Assembly: GCA_041392805.1 (NCBI GenBank)
Contig: JAWKLJ010000001.1
Location: 1,674,001-1,738,000, forward strand
Reading direction: 5' to 3'
DNA: 64,000 bases
Origin: Saprospiraceae bacterium
GTDB taxonomy: Bacteria > Bacteroidota > Bacteroidia > Chitinophagales > Saprospiraceae
Position 1 is the stretch's first letter. The number at the start of each line of letters is the position of its first letter. Shown in pieces: positions 44,444 to 53,216 of the stretch. Below the pieces are notes generated by a model. That model saw nothing but the letters and a program-made list of their open reading frames with translations, made no database searches and had not been told where the DNA came from. The translations under genes and the position numbers were made by a program.

Positions 44444-45826
44444 CTACTCTTTTTGCTTCATTTTCCCTAATGCCACTTCAATTATCCGTTCCATTCCTAA
44501 GCCAGGCTCGGGCAAATCCGCGTTGATGATGATTCCCTTTTCATCAATGAGCATGTATTTGGGGATGAAACGGATATTGAATTGCTCACCATATTCGGTG
44601 TCCATGCCGCTAACAATGAGGAGGTCAAGGCCAGCCTGCTCCCCTTTGGTTTTGTCCTTTAAAAAGTTTAGCCAGCGAGGTTTTGAGGCATCAACCGAAA
44701 TCATCAGGAAGACAATGTCCGGATGATCTTTATACTTTTCAGCCATTTGTAATACTTTGGGTCTTTGGCTGAGGCAGGGTCCACACCAGGTTGCCCACGT
44801 ATCGATAAAGACCAGTTTGCCTTTTAAATCAGACAAAGAGAGGGTGGTTCCATCGACTCTTTCTGCCGTGAAATCATATGCAATTTCTCCCTGCTGTGCG
44901 GAGAAAAAGGCATTGGAGGCGGTTTCAATCAAATCATAATAGGGATTATGCTTTTCCTTTTCGAGTGCTTCTTGCAGGACCGCTGCATTAAACAATTGTT
45001 CGTGTTTGGTCCAATAAGAGGGGTTCTCCATCAGCTCTTTCAGGTAGATGGCGGTATAAAAGGCGGACAGATCGGGGTCCTTCGTTTGGGCAGCGATAAA
45101 ATGGGTGAAGGCATTTAAGTTATCTAAGGTATCATGTGTCATCAAGTATTCCAATTCATATTTGTACAGGATATTTTGGGGCAGGGTTTTCGCCCAAATC
45201 AACTCCGGGTCAATGGCTTTGATAAAGCCAAAGAATGGATGTTCAGGCGGAAATTGCATGGCTAAACGACCAAAATAAAACAAGAAGGAGTATATTCTTG
45301 CTTCGTTCTGATGATGTAAAATGCCTAATTCCACCGTGTCGAGCTGGCTGGCCTGTGCATTGATATAGTCTTTCCGTTCGAGGCGAAAGGCGTCGAAAAG
45401 GTGTAAAATCGAATCGGTGTCATTCGTATTAAAAATGAACACGCCCTTTTCGGCTATGAAATTGTTGTTGCTTTTCCAAAGGTAATTGAGCAGGGAGTCG
45501 GCCTGACTATCGGTAGAAAGTGCCCCATCAGCGGCGATATGAACCAGCATTTTTTTTCCCGGCGTAAGCAAGCTTAGATAGGTTTTTTCGCCTTTTTTCA
45601 CTTTCAGCAGACCCGTGGTGGGATAGTCGAGGAGAAATCGATGCTCCGCGAAGGGGTCATCCAATGGAATACTGGCCATCACCTTCTCCGTAATGGATTC
45701 ATAGATCAACAGGGTGTCATTGGAAGGTAAATCGACCTGGAGGCTTAGCTGGAGGGGGGCTTGGGCCTGGCAAGAGAGGGATAGTAGGGCGAGGGCTAAA
45801 CAGCAGCAAATATTCTTCATTTTCAT
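44444..45826 (-). CDS. TlpA-like thioredoxin-domain lipoprotein
   Basis: This is a 460-residue envelope protein. The N-terminus MKMKNICCCLALALLSLSC is a lipoprotein signal with the lipobox LSLSC. A beta-rich N-terminal part and a long helical middle lead to a C-terminal TlpA/AhpC-TSA thioredoxin fold (about 310-455) with FTAERVDGTTLSLSDLKGK and the redox site WATWCGPC, followed by VFLMISVD. Such Bacteroidota proteins reduce or exchange disulfides in periplasmic or outer-membrane-facing proteins, often with an N-terminal DUF4369-like domain. It is transcribed alone, convergent with the unknown gene downstream of rtcB. Confidence 0.9.
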   Translation of the reverse strand: MKMKNICCCLALALLSLSCQAQAPLQLSLQVDLPSNDTLLIYESITEKVMASIPLDDPFAEHRFLLDYPTTGLLKVKKGEKTYLSLLTPGKKMLVHIAADGALSTDSQADSLLNYLWKSNNNFIAEKGVFIFNTNDTDSILHLFDAFRLERKDYINAQASQLDTVELGILHHQNEARIYSFLFYFGRLAMQFPPEHPFFGFIKAIDPELIWAKTLPQNILYKYELEYLMTHDTLDNLNAFTHFIAAQTKDPDLSAFYTAIYLKELMENPSYWTKHEQLFNAAVLQEALEKEKHNPYYDLIETASNAFFSAQQGEIAYDFTAERVDGTTLSLSDLKGKLVFIDTWATWCGPCLSQRPKVLQMAEKYKDHPDIVFLMISVDASKPRWLNFLKDKTKGEQAGLDLLIVSGMDTEYGEQFNIRFIPKYMLIDEKGIIINADLPEPGLGMERIIEVALGKMKQKE

Positions 45827-46204
45827 GATTAAAGTTGACAGGCTTATTTACAATTCCTTAACTGATAATTAAACCCGAGGGAACGTTGAAAGTTTAGCTT
45901 TGTGGGCAATTTGGAGAGGGGCTCTGATGCACCGAGAATCTATGGGGGTGGCTCCTCGGGGGGGTACACAGAGAGCGCGGAGGTTTTTTGAGAATTCTTC
46001 CTCTGTGTACTCCGCTCCGCTGTGTAACTCCGTGTAACTAACTCCTCCTCGGGTTTTTAAGCTACGCAGAGGTTCGCGGAGGAGCAGAGGGCGCAGAGGT
46101 TTTTTGAGAAAGTATAAAGTAAAGAGAAAGTCAACACTATTTATCGATAAGAATAAACAACAGAAGCTGTATCTTTTTGGCCAATTAATTAAGTAACACA
46201 CATC
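45827..46204. other. Intergenic region with CTCTGCG/CGCAGAG-type repeats
   Basis: No gene was seen. Between about 45950 and 46115 the sequence holds mirrored blocks: ACACAGAGAGCGCGGAGG, CCTCTGTGTACTCCGCTCCG, CTACGCAGAGGTTCGCGG and GCAGAGGGCGCAGAGG, each followed by TTTTTTGAGAA-like sequence. Such blocks can fold into long hairpins. A possible Bacteroidota -7 motif (TATCTTTT, near 46170) precedes the gene at 46205, but no -33 TTG is placed correctly. Confidence 0.5.
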
Positions 46205-48970
46205 ATGAAAAACACCAACCTCCTGATCCTCTGCCTATTATTCCTGTGGGCTTGCCAGTCAGATGGCCCCTCTAGCAAAGATCGCTGGGTGGCTTCTGCC
46301 CCTGCTGGCCCCCGCCCCACCAAAATCCATTTAGGCGGGACAACAATCATTCCCAATGGCCGAATCGTTAATCCATATGGAAAGACGATACAAGTAGCAC
46401 CACATCCTTATGGGCTAAGGCTTTCGCCAGATGGCAAGCTTGCCGTTACGGCCAATTCAGGGACCCGTCCTTTTTCGATTTCTATCTTGCGTCAATTAGA
46501 TGGGGAGGTGACCGTACAGCAAATTCCCGAAGGGCCAGAAAATGACGAGGGCTTATTGGAGGCCGTCTTTATGGGTTTGGCTATTACACCTGACAACCGT
46601 TTCGTCTATGTCGCAGGTGGTACGGCCAATAAGATCTTCAAATTTGACCTAGATAGTGGAGCAAAAGTAGACTCTATAGATTGTGCGATGCGCAATGAGA
46701 AAGGTAAACTTTCCAATGGCTATATTGGCGATATGGCGCTTAGCCCGGATGGTCGCCACTTGTATGCATTGGATCAAATTGGTTTTAGCTTGATCGTGGT
46801 TGATACCGATAAAAACGCCATTGCCGAACGGGTGCCCACAGGAAGGTATCCTTTTGGCATTTGTTTGTCGGAAGATGGGCAATCCGCGTTTGTTGCCAAT
46901 GTGGGGATGTTTGAATACAAAGCGTTGGGACAACTCGACCCGGCAAATTTGAAGGAGACAGCTGCTAGTTATCCCGTCTCTGGATTTAATACCAAAGCAA
47001 TGAGAGAGGGGTATAGCAACGATAGCCTGGAAGTGCCTGGCTTGGGGGATCCCAATGTACCGGAGTCCTTTTCGGTCTGGAAATTTGACTTGAGCGCCAC
47101 GGCAAAGGTGGTCAGTAAGGTAAAAACAGGCTTTTTGGTTGGCGAATTGGTGGAAGGCATACCTGCGGTAGGGGGCGCCAGTCCCAATTCAGTGGTAGCG
47201 ACTGATCGTTTTGTGTTTGTTAGCAATGGCAACAATGATTGTGTTTCTGTGATTGACTTTTCCCAGGATAAGGTCGTCAAAAATATTTTTCTGAAGCCAG
47301 ATCCGAGGCTTAGCCGTTTCCGGGGTGCCATTCCCTTTGGCTTGGCGCTTTCGCCGGATCAACAACGCCTGTATGTTGCAGCAGCAGGGATCAATGCCGT
47401 GGCAGTGGTAGATGTGCCCACCCAGGAGGTAGTTGGCTACATTCCGACAGGCTGGTTTCCCTCCAAATTGGCAGTCACCCCTGATGGAAAACAATTGATT
47501 GTGGCCAACGCCAAGGGGTTTGGCAGCGGACCAAATGGTGGGAAGGACTACAAGGTTGGCCCCGAGGGTACCTTTATCGGGAGCCTGATGAAAGGCTCCG
47601 TTTCCATCATGAACATTCCCGATGATGCAACTTTAAAAACACTAACCCAAAAAGTAATTGATAACAATTTCTATTTTTCAGCAGCGGATGCCGCTGCCCT
47701 GGAAAACCGGAAAGACCACCCTGTTCCGCTCTACCCCAAAGCCTCCGAATCACCCATTAAATACATCGTCTTCATTTCAAAGGAAAACCGTACCTATGAT
47801 GAGGTGTTTGGTCAGTTGCCCAATAGTAATGGCGACCCTACCCTAGCCCGCTATGGCATGCAACGCACCTTTGCCAATGCCGATAGCAGCTCCCTTATTG
47901 AGAATGCCCACGTTATGGTCAATCACCATGCCCTGGCCCGGCGTTTTGCCATTTCGGACAACTTCTATGTAGATGCGGATCATTCTGCTGATGGACATCG
48001 TTGGTTGGTAAACACTTACCCCAACGAATGGGTAGAAACTAGCGTAGCGGCTTCTTATGGTGGCAAGCGGCGAATGCAAAACGACTCCGAAGCGCCTGGC
48101 AACCTAGCCCTCGTAGGCTCTACAGGTGCCATTTATCCCGAAGATTACAATGAGGCGGGTTCTATCTGGGACCACTTTGATCGCCATGGAATTGATTTTT
48201 TTAATTTTGGTTTTGGTACAGAATTAGCGCCTTCCTTTTCTGATTCTACCATGAAATATACGGGGGTGAAATACCTCGTCAATTTCCCCGTTCCTGCACC
48301 GCTTTATGACCGCTCCTCCAGGCAATATGCCACCTATAACATGGCCATTCCCGATCAGTTTCGGGCCGACCAATTCATACGGGAATTCAAAGAAAAATTC
48401 CAGGGAGAAGGCAAAACCATGCCGCAGGTACTGACGATTATTCTCCCCAATGACCATGGTGCCGGAGAGCGGCCCAAAGCGGGGTATCCCTTCCGCGAAA
48501 GTTATATGATGGACAATGACCTGGCGCTGGGCCGAATCGTCGAGTTTTTATCCCATACCGATTATTGGAAGCACATGGCGATTTTCGTGACGGAAGATGA
48601 CTCCCAAGGAGGCGTGGATCACGTCGATGCGCACCGAAGTATCTTGATGGTTATTTCACCATATGCCAAATCTAGTCATGTTGGTCATCAGCATTACAGT
48701 TTTGGTAGCATTTTTAAAACCTTCTGGCATATCTTGGGTACGCCTTACCTCAATCAATATGATGCAACGGCTACGGATTTATCAGACTTGTTTACGAAAG
48801 AGCCCAATTTCTTACCTTACAAAGCCTTACCCGTAGATGCCAGGGTATTTGACCCACAAAAAGCCCTTGACCCATTTGATGAAAATTTTGATTGGAAGGC
48901 TATGATTGAATCGCCTGAATTGGACAATGTTACCGATTTTTTGAAATCCCATGAAGAAAAGAAAAAGTAG
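46205..48970 (+). CDS. YncE-like beta-propeller / phosphoesterase lipoprotein, 921 aa
   Basis: The lipoprotein signal MKNTNLLILCLLFLWAC precedes two domains. A seven-bladed YncE-type propeller (about 50-470) shows recurring LSPDGKLAVTAN, ITPDNRFVYVAGG, LSPDGRHLYALD and LSPDQQRLYVAAAG blades. An alkaline-phosphatase-superfamily phosphoesterase domain (about 520-850) has ENRTYDEVFG, NFYVDADHSADGH, PNDHGAGERP and VTEDDSQGGVDHVDAH. It probably hydrolyses a phosphoester at the cell surface or in the periplasm; the substrate is unknown. Its end overlaps the start of the TonB receptor gene by 20 bp, so the two are co-translated and likely cooperate. Confidence 0.9.
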   Translation: MKNTNLLILCLLFLWACQSDGPSSKDRWVASAPAGPRPTKIHLGGTTIIPNGRIVNPYGKTIQVAPHPYGLRLSPDGKLAVTANSGTRPFSISILRQLDGEVTVQQIPEGPENDEGLLEAVFMGLAITPDNRFVYVAGGTANKIFKFDLDSGAKVDSIDCAMRNEKGKLSNGYIGDMALSPDGRHLYALDQIGFSLIVVDTDKNAIAERVPTGRYPFGICLSEDGQSAFVANVGMFEYKALGQLDPANLKETAASYPVSGFNTKAMREGYSNDSLEVPGLGDPNVPESFSVWKFDLSATAKVVSKVKTGFLVGELVEGIPAVGGASPNSVVATDRFVFVSNGNNDCVSVIDFSQDKVVKNIFLKPDPRLSRFRGAIPFGLALSPDQQRLYVAAAGINAVAVVDVPTQEVVGYIPTGWFPSKLAVTPDGKQLIVANAKGFGSGPNGGKDYKVGPEGTFIGSLMKGSVSIMNIPDDATLKTLTQKVIDNNFYFSAADAAALENRKDHPVPLYPKASESPIKYIVFISKENRTYDEVFGQLPNSNGDPTLARYGMQRTFANADSSSLIENAHVMVNHHALARRFAISDNFYVDADHSADGHRWLVNTYPNEWVETSVAASYGGKRRMQNDSEAPGNLALVGSTGAIYPEDYNEAGSIWDHFDRHGIDFFNFGFGTELAPSFSDSTMKYTGVKYLVNFPVPAPLYDRSSRQYATYNMAIPDQFRADQFIREFKEKFQGEGKTMPQVLTIILPNDHGAGERPKAGYPFRESYMMDNDLALGRIVEFLSHTDYWKHMAIFVTEDDSQGGVDHVDAHRSILMVISPYAKSSHVGHQHYSFGSIFKTFWHILGTPYLNQYDATATDLSDLFTKEPNFLPYKALPVDARVFDPQKALDPFDENFDWKAMIESPELDNVTDFLKSHEEKKK

Positions 48971-50999
48971 ATTTATGTCTCGACTAATATTTTTACTAAT
49001 CCTCCTTCCATCACTATCCATTGCCCAATCTACCCTATTGATAGATACGAGCCAATTGGAAGTGGTAGTCACGGCCCAACGGCAGGAAGTACAGGCATTT
49101 AAATTGGCTGAAGCGGTTTCTGTCCTCAGCCAAGACGCAATCATGCTGCAAGGTTCAAGAAGTGCCCCCGAAGCCTTGTTCGGCCTAAGTGGTGTTTGGG
49201 TACAAAAAACAAACCACGGCGGTGGTTCTCCCTTTTTGCGTGGAATGACGGGGAATCAAACCTTGTTACTGTTGGATGGGATTCGCTTGAATAACTCAAC
49301 TTATCGTTATGGTCCCAACCAATATTTCAACACCATTGATGTACTGGGTATCCAACAGGTGGAGGTGGTGCGCGGAGGAGGCTCCGTGCTTTATGGCAGT
49401 GACGCCCTGGGGGGGACCATCAATGTACTGACGCATTCTCCGTCTTTCGCCTCGGAGAAGGAACAAATTCGGGTGGGTTTGCTATCGCGGGCGATGAGTC
49501 ATGGCATGGAATGGGGGCTAAGGCCCGAAGTCGAATATGCGGAAAAAAACCTGGCCATTCTGGCGACATTTAGTATGCGCGACTTTGGTGATCTGCTAGC
49601 TGGTGGTGATTTGGGTAAACTGATCGCCTCTTCTTACCAAGAGCAAACGGCAGCTTTAAAAGGGAAGTTAAAACTGGGTAGCCAATCGCTGTTAACCCTG
49701 GCCTACAACGGCGTTTTCCAGTCAGAGGTAGGGCGCTACGACCAGGTGGCCCAAAGGGGTTACGCGCTGCATCAATTTGATCCCCAAAACAGGGAAATGG
49801 CTTACGCGAAATGGGAAATGCCAGGCGAAAAAGCGCTTTTCAAAAAGATGACCTTAACGGCGTCCTGGCAACATTCCAAGGAAGGGCGGGATAAACAGAA
49901 GGAAGATAGTCCTGTTTTACAACGAGAATTGGACGAGGTGCGCACAGTAGGTGCCAGTGCAGAAATCCAATCTACGATCGGAAAATCATGGCAGGTGGTT
50001 AGTGGCCTGGAGTGGTATTATGACCTGATTAACAGCGTGGCCTATGATGAGGACCAGGCAAAAGGGCAAACGATCGTTCAGCGGGGCTTGTATCCCGATG
50101 GGGCCAGTGCCCACAATTGGGCCGTTTATAGCTCCTGGACCTTTAGCCAGTCGAGATGGCGCCTCAACGGCGGACTGCGCTTTAATGGCTTTCAGTTGGA
50201 AACGAGCGACGAGGTATTTACCAATGTATCCCTGAGCCCAACGGCGTTGGTCGGTAATCTTTCGGTTCGTTATGCCCTAAGCACGCATCATGCCTTGGTT
50301 GGAGGGCTTTACTCCGCCTTTCGAGCTCCCAACATCAATGACCTGAGTAGTTTTGGCAGTTTTGACTTTGGGATTGAGGTGCCCAGCGGCGCCTTGGATC
50401 CAGAGCGAAGCCTAAACATGGAAATAGGCCATAAATTTCAAAACCCCAGCTTTCAATCCAATCTGAGTATCTATCACATTCGTTTATATGATTTGATTGA
50501 TCGAATTCGGGGCACTTACCTTGGTCAAAGCCAATGGGAGGGGCAGGATGTTTATTTAAAAGCCAATGTCGCCTCTGCTTATGTCCAGGGCATGGAGTTG
50601 GATGGCACCTGGCTATTAGCCCCTGGTCTTAAAGTTAATTCTAACCTGACCTATACCTATGGCCAAAATGAATCGGCCAACGAGCCTATGCGCCGGATTC
50701 CACCGTTGAATGGCCTGCTTGCGATGCATTTCCAGGCAAACAGGGCTTTTTCTGCCAGTTTCCAGGCCTTGTTTGCGGGAAAACAAACGCGTTTGTCGGC
50801 CGGAGACCTCGACGACCACCGCATTGCCAATACGGGCACCCCCGCCTGGAGCGTTTTCAACCTCCACCTTGGCTACCAGTACAAGTGGCTACACCTGCAT
50901 GGCGGCATTCAAAACCTGCTGAATGAAGCCTACCGCATTCATGGCTCTGGGGTGGATGGTATAGGGAGAAGTTTTTGGCTTTCCTTAAAATTGAAGTAA
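48951..50999 (+). CDS. TonB-dependent outer-membrane receptor
   Basis: This 682-residue receptor has a signal peptide (MSRLIFLLILLPSLSIAQ, or with eight extra residues from the ATG at 48951), a TonB-box-like LEVVVTAQRQE, a plug domain (about 45-155) with LRGMTGNQTLLLLDGIRLN and VEVVRGGGSVLYGSDALGGTINV, and a 22-strand barrel ending with an aromatic terminal strand (GRSFWLSLKLK). It lacks the N-terminal carboxypeptidase-regulatory-like domain of SusC proteins, so it is a CirA/BtuB-like receptor and not a SusC partner. It probably imports a product or ligand connected with the overlapping phosphoesterase gene. Confidence 0.93.
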   Translation: MKKRKSRFMSRLIFLLILLPSLSIAQSTLLIDTSQLEVVVTAQRQEVQAFKLAEAVSVLSQDAIMLQGSRSAPEALFGLSGVWVQKTNHGGGSPFLRGMTGNQTLLLLDGIRLNNSTYRYGPNQYFNTIDVLGIQQVEVVRGGGSVLYGSDALGGTINVLTHSPSFASEKEQIRVGLLSRAMSHGMEWGLRPEVEYAEKNLAILATFSMRDFGDLLAGGDLGKLIASSYQEQTAALKGKLKLGSQSLLTLAYNGVFQSEVGRYDQVAQRGYALHQFDPQNREMAYAKWEMPGEKALFKKMTLTASWQHSKEGRDKQKEDSPVLQRELDEVRTVGASAEIQSTIGKSWQVVSGLEWYYDLINSVAYDEDQAKGQTIVQRGLYPDGASAHNWAVYSSWTFSQSRWRLNGGLRFNGFQLETSDEVFTNVSLSPTALVGNLSVRYALSTHHALVGGLYSAFRAPNINDLSSFGSFDFGIEVPSGALDPERSLNMEIGHKFQNPSFQSNLSIYHIRLYDLIDRIRGTYLGQSQWEGQDVYLKANVASAYVQGMELDGTWLLAPGLKVNSNLTYTYGQNESANEPMRRIPPLNGLLAMHFQANRAFSASFQALFAGKQTRLSAGDLDDHRIANTGTPAWSVFNLHLGYQYKWLHLHGGIQNLLNEAYRIHGSGVDGIGRSFWLSLKLK

Positions 51000-51016
51000 C
51001 ATCAGCTATCCTATTC

Positions 51017-51223
51017 TATACCGATTACCAAGGATTTATAGAATACCGACGAACAGGTTTCCCGACGAGTATCCAACCAGGCCCTGACGCTTTCTACAGT
51101 GTCTATCCAAGTCGCTTTGAATATCCATCAAAAGAAGAAGCGCTAAACAGCGCAAACCGACAAACTGCCATTACGCGTCAAGGTCCGGATGAGATCACGA
51201 CCAAAGTTTGGTGGGAGAAATAA
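51017..51223 (+). pseudogene. SusD/RagB lipoprotein, C-terminal remnant
   Basis: About 68 codons in one frame encode YTDYQGFIEYRRTGFP, then DAFYSVYPSRFEYPSKEEALN and ending QGPDEITTKVWWEK. This is the typical end of SusD/RagB outer-membrane nutrient-binding lipoproteins (EWRRTGFP, then RRFLYP, then TKVWWD). The lipobox and the tetratricopeptide-like body are absent. The fragment starts 17 bp after the stop of a non-SusC receptor gene, so it is debris from a recombination or deletion that removed a SusC/SusD pair. Confidence 0.8.
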
Positions 51224-51553
51224 GTTAGGGACGGAAAAAAAATAATGCAATCAAATTTCGGTTTTTAAATATTTTTCTAAGCAACTGACTGCAAAGAGGT
51301 TGTGTGCAAAATTTCAGAAACCTTAAGCAGAAATTTGATTACTTTATTTCCGTCAAACTACTTATGTTTATTGGAGTATTTGGAACAATGTTATTGGAGT
51401 AAAAGAGGTGGTGGAGGTTTTTGGCTACTAACAGGCTATAAAACGCCACTACCTCTACTTCTGCTCCAAAACGCTATTCAAAAAATAATAGCGTGGGTTT
51501 TCATAGTTTCCTGATAAGGTAGTACATTCGGTATTTATCAATCCCAATTGTCT
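51224..51553. other. Intergenic region upstream of the phosphonate-type operon
   Basis: No gene was seen. AGAGGTGGTGG (51404-51414) pairs with CCACTACCTCT (51446-51456) with one mismatch, a relative of the 1838-2023 repeat. The promoter of the downstream operon must lie here, but no clear -33/-7 pair or sigma-54 site was found. Confidence 0.4.
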
Positions 51554-53212
51554 ATGAGACTTCAAATATTGGCCTTCCTTTTCCTGGTCATGGCTTGCTT
51601 TAATGCATTTGCACAGGCGGGCGACCAGGCCGCCGTCATCGGCGTAAAGCATGTATTGGTGATTGGTATAGATGGCCTGAGTCCTGATGGCATTCGACAG
51701 GCGGCCACGCCACACATCGACCAACTCATAAAGGAGGGGGCAGCTACTATGCATGCACGAGGCGTTTTACCTAGCAGCTCTTCCCCCAACTGGGCCTCCA
51801 TGATTATGGGCGCTGGCCCCGAACAACATGGCATTACTTCCAATGCATGGGAACGCGACGATTTTATTTTACCCGCCATAGCGGGAGACCGTGGAGGCTT
51901 TTTTCCAACAATATTTACCTTACTGCATGATCAACGCCCGACGGCGGAGGTTGGGGCGATTTATCATTGGGAAGGATTTGGTCGTTTATTTGATTCTACC
52001 GATGTTTCTTTTCATGTGGCGCCCCCGAGCGAGGAAGCGACTGCCGAAATAGCGGCCCAATACCTCCAAGAGAAAAAGCCAAGCTTTTGTTTTGTCCATT
52101 TAGACCATGTAGACGGAGCTGGCCATTCCAAAGGTCATGGGAGCCCTGCATACTACCAATCGGTCAGCAAAGCAGATACGCTGATCGGGATCATATTAGA
52201 GGCTTTAAAAGCCGCCGACATGGCGGAAAGCACCTTGGTGATCCTCACCGCTGACCATGGCGGCGTCGGCTTCGGGCATGGCGGCGAAACCTTGGCTGAG
52301 CTGGAAATCCCCTTTATTTTATGGGGTAAAGGGGTAAAAAAAGGTTACCAAATTGTCGGTAATGTCAATACGATAGATAATGCGGTGACGGTGGCTTTTG
52401 CCTTGAACCTCCGCGTCCCACAGGCGTGGGTCGGCAGGCCAGTGAAAGAGGCCTTTGTCGGTTTTGATTCGCCCGTATTGACCTATCCCACCAAAGAACT
52501 GCTTCAACAACCCATTATTCATCCCAAAAAAATCGGCTTTGAGCCAGCAGGTGGACTCTTCCTTGATAGTTTTCCCTCACTTAATATCACAAATCCTAAT
52601 GAAACAGGTGTCATCCGCTATACGTTGAATGGCCAAAAACCGGATTTGGATGCGCCTATCTTTACAAGCCCCATTAAACTACAAAAAACAACCGTCGTCC
52701 AGGCTGCGATTTTTGACAATCAAAGCAAGCGCAGCAAGGAAGCCGTCGCTTATTTCCGCATTCAACATCCTAATCGGGCGCAAGGCATCCACTATCGAGC
52801 CTTCAAGGTAGCAGGTATTGATAAGCTGCCCGACTTTAATCAGCTCAAGGAGTCCAATAGTGGCCAAACCCATGAATTTACGCTGGATAAGCTGGTTTTA
52901 CCACAAGAAGAACAGGTCGCCGTCCTTTTTACCAGCTTCCTGCAAATAGATAAAAAAGGCGAATACCAGTTTTACCTGGCTTCTGATGATGGCAGTCAAC
53001 TGTTGCTAGATGGCCAGTTGGTCGTTGACAATGACGGCGACCATGGCGTCCTGGAGCGCAGCGGCAAATTAACCTTAGATCGGGGGCGCCATGAAATCAT
53101 GGTCAGGTGGTTCAATGGCGGTGGCGGAAAAGAACTATATGCCTATTTTAAGGGACCAGGGATTCCAAAGCAATTGATTCCGCCAAATATCTTATATGTA
53201 AATAAACAGTAA
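51554..53212 (+). CDS. Secreted alkaline-phosphatase-superfamily phosphodiesterase with PA14 domain
   Basis: The ATG at 51554 is preferred to the TTG at 51548; it gives the signal MRLQILAFLFLVMACFNAFAQ. The type I phosphodiesterase/nucleotide pyrophosphatase domain (about 35-300) has a full set of metal ligands: VIGIDGLSPDG, a serine nucleophile region SSSSPNWASMIMG, HLDHVDGAGHSKGH and ILTADHGGVGFGHGG. It is followed by a chitobiase/hexosaminidase C-terminal-like module (VIRYTLNGQKPDLDAP) and a PA14-type module (FLQIDKKGEYQFYLASDDGS, LLLDGQLVVDNDGDHG). It probably releases a phospho- or phosphono-compound outside the inner membrane. It is the first gene of the operon to 57700, 4 bp before the next. 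Confidence 0.92.
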   Translation: MRLQILAFLFLVMACFNAFAQAGDQAAVIGVKHVLVIGIDGLSPDGIRQAATPHIDQLIKEGAATMHARGVLPSSSSPNWASMIMGAGPEQHGITSNAWERDDFILPAIAGDRGGFFPTIFTLLHDQRPTAEVGAIYHWEGFGRLFDSTDVSFHVAPPSEEATAEIAAQYLQEKKPSFCFVHLDHVDGAGHSKGHGSPAYYQSVSKADTLIGIILEALKAADMAESTLVILTADHGGVGFGHGGETLAELEIPFILWGKGVKKGYQIVGNVNTIDNAVTVAFALNLRVPQAWVGRPVKEAFVGFDSPVLTYPTKELLQQPIIHPKKIGFEPAGGLFLDSFPSLNITNPNETGVIRYTLNGQKPDLDAPIFTSPIKLQKTTVVQAAIFDNQSKRSKEAVAYFRIQHPNRAQGIHYRAFKVAGIDKLPDFNQLKESNSGQTHEFTLDKLVLPQEEQVAVLFTSFLQIDKKGEYQFYLASDDGSQLLLDGQLVVDNDGDHGVLERSGKLTLDRGRHEIMVRWFNGGGGKELYAYFKGPGIPKQLIPPNILYVNKQ

Positions 53213-53216
53213 TGCT

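Noticed and set aside
48951..51223. A functional SusC/SusD pair
   Set aside because: The receptor lacks the SusC N-terminal domain and the SusD-like part is only a C-terminal fragment without lipobox.
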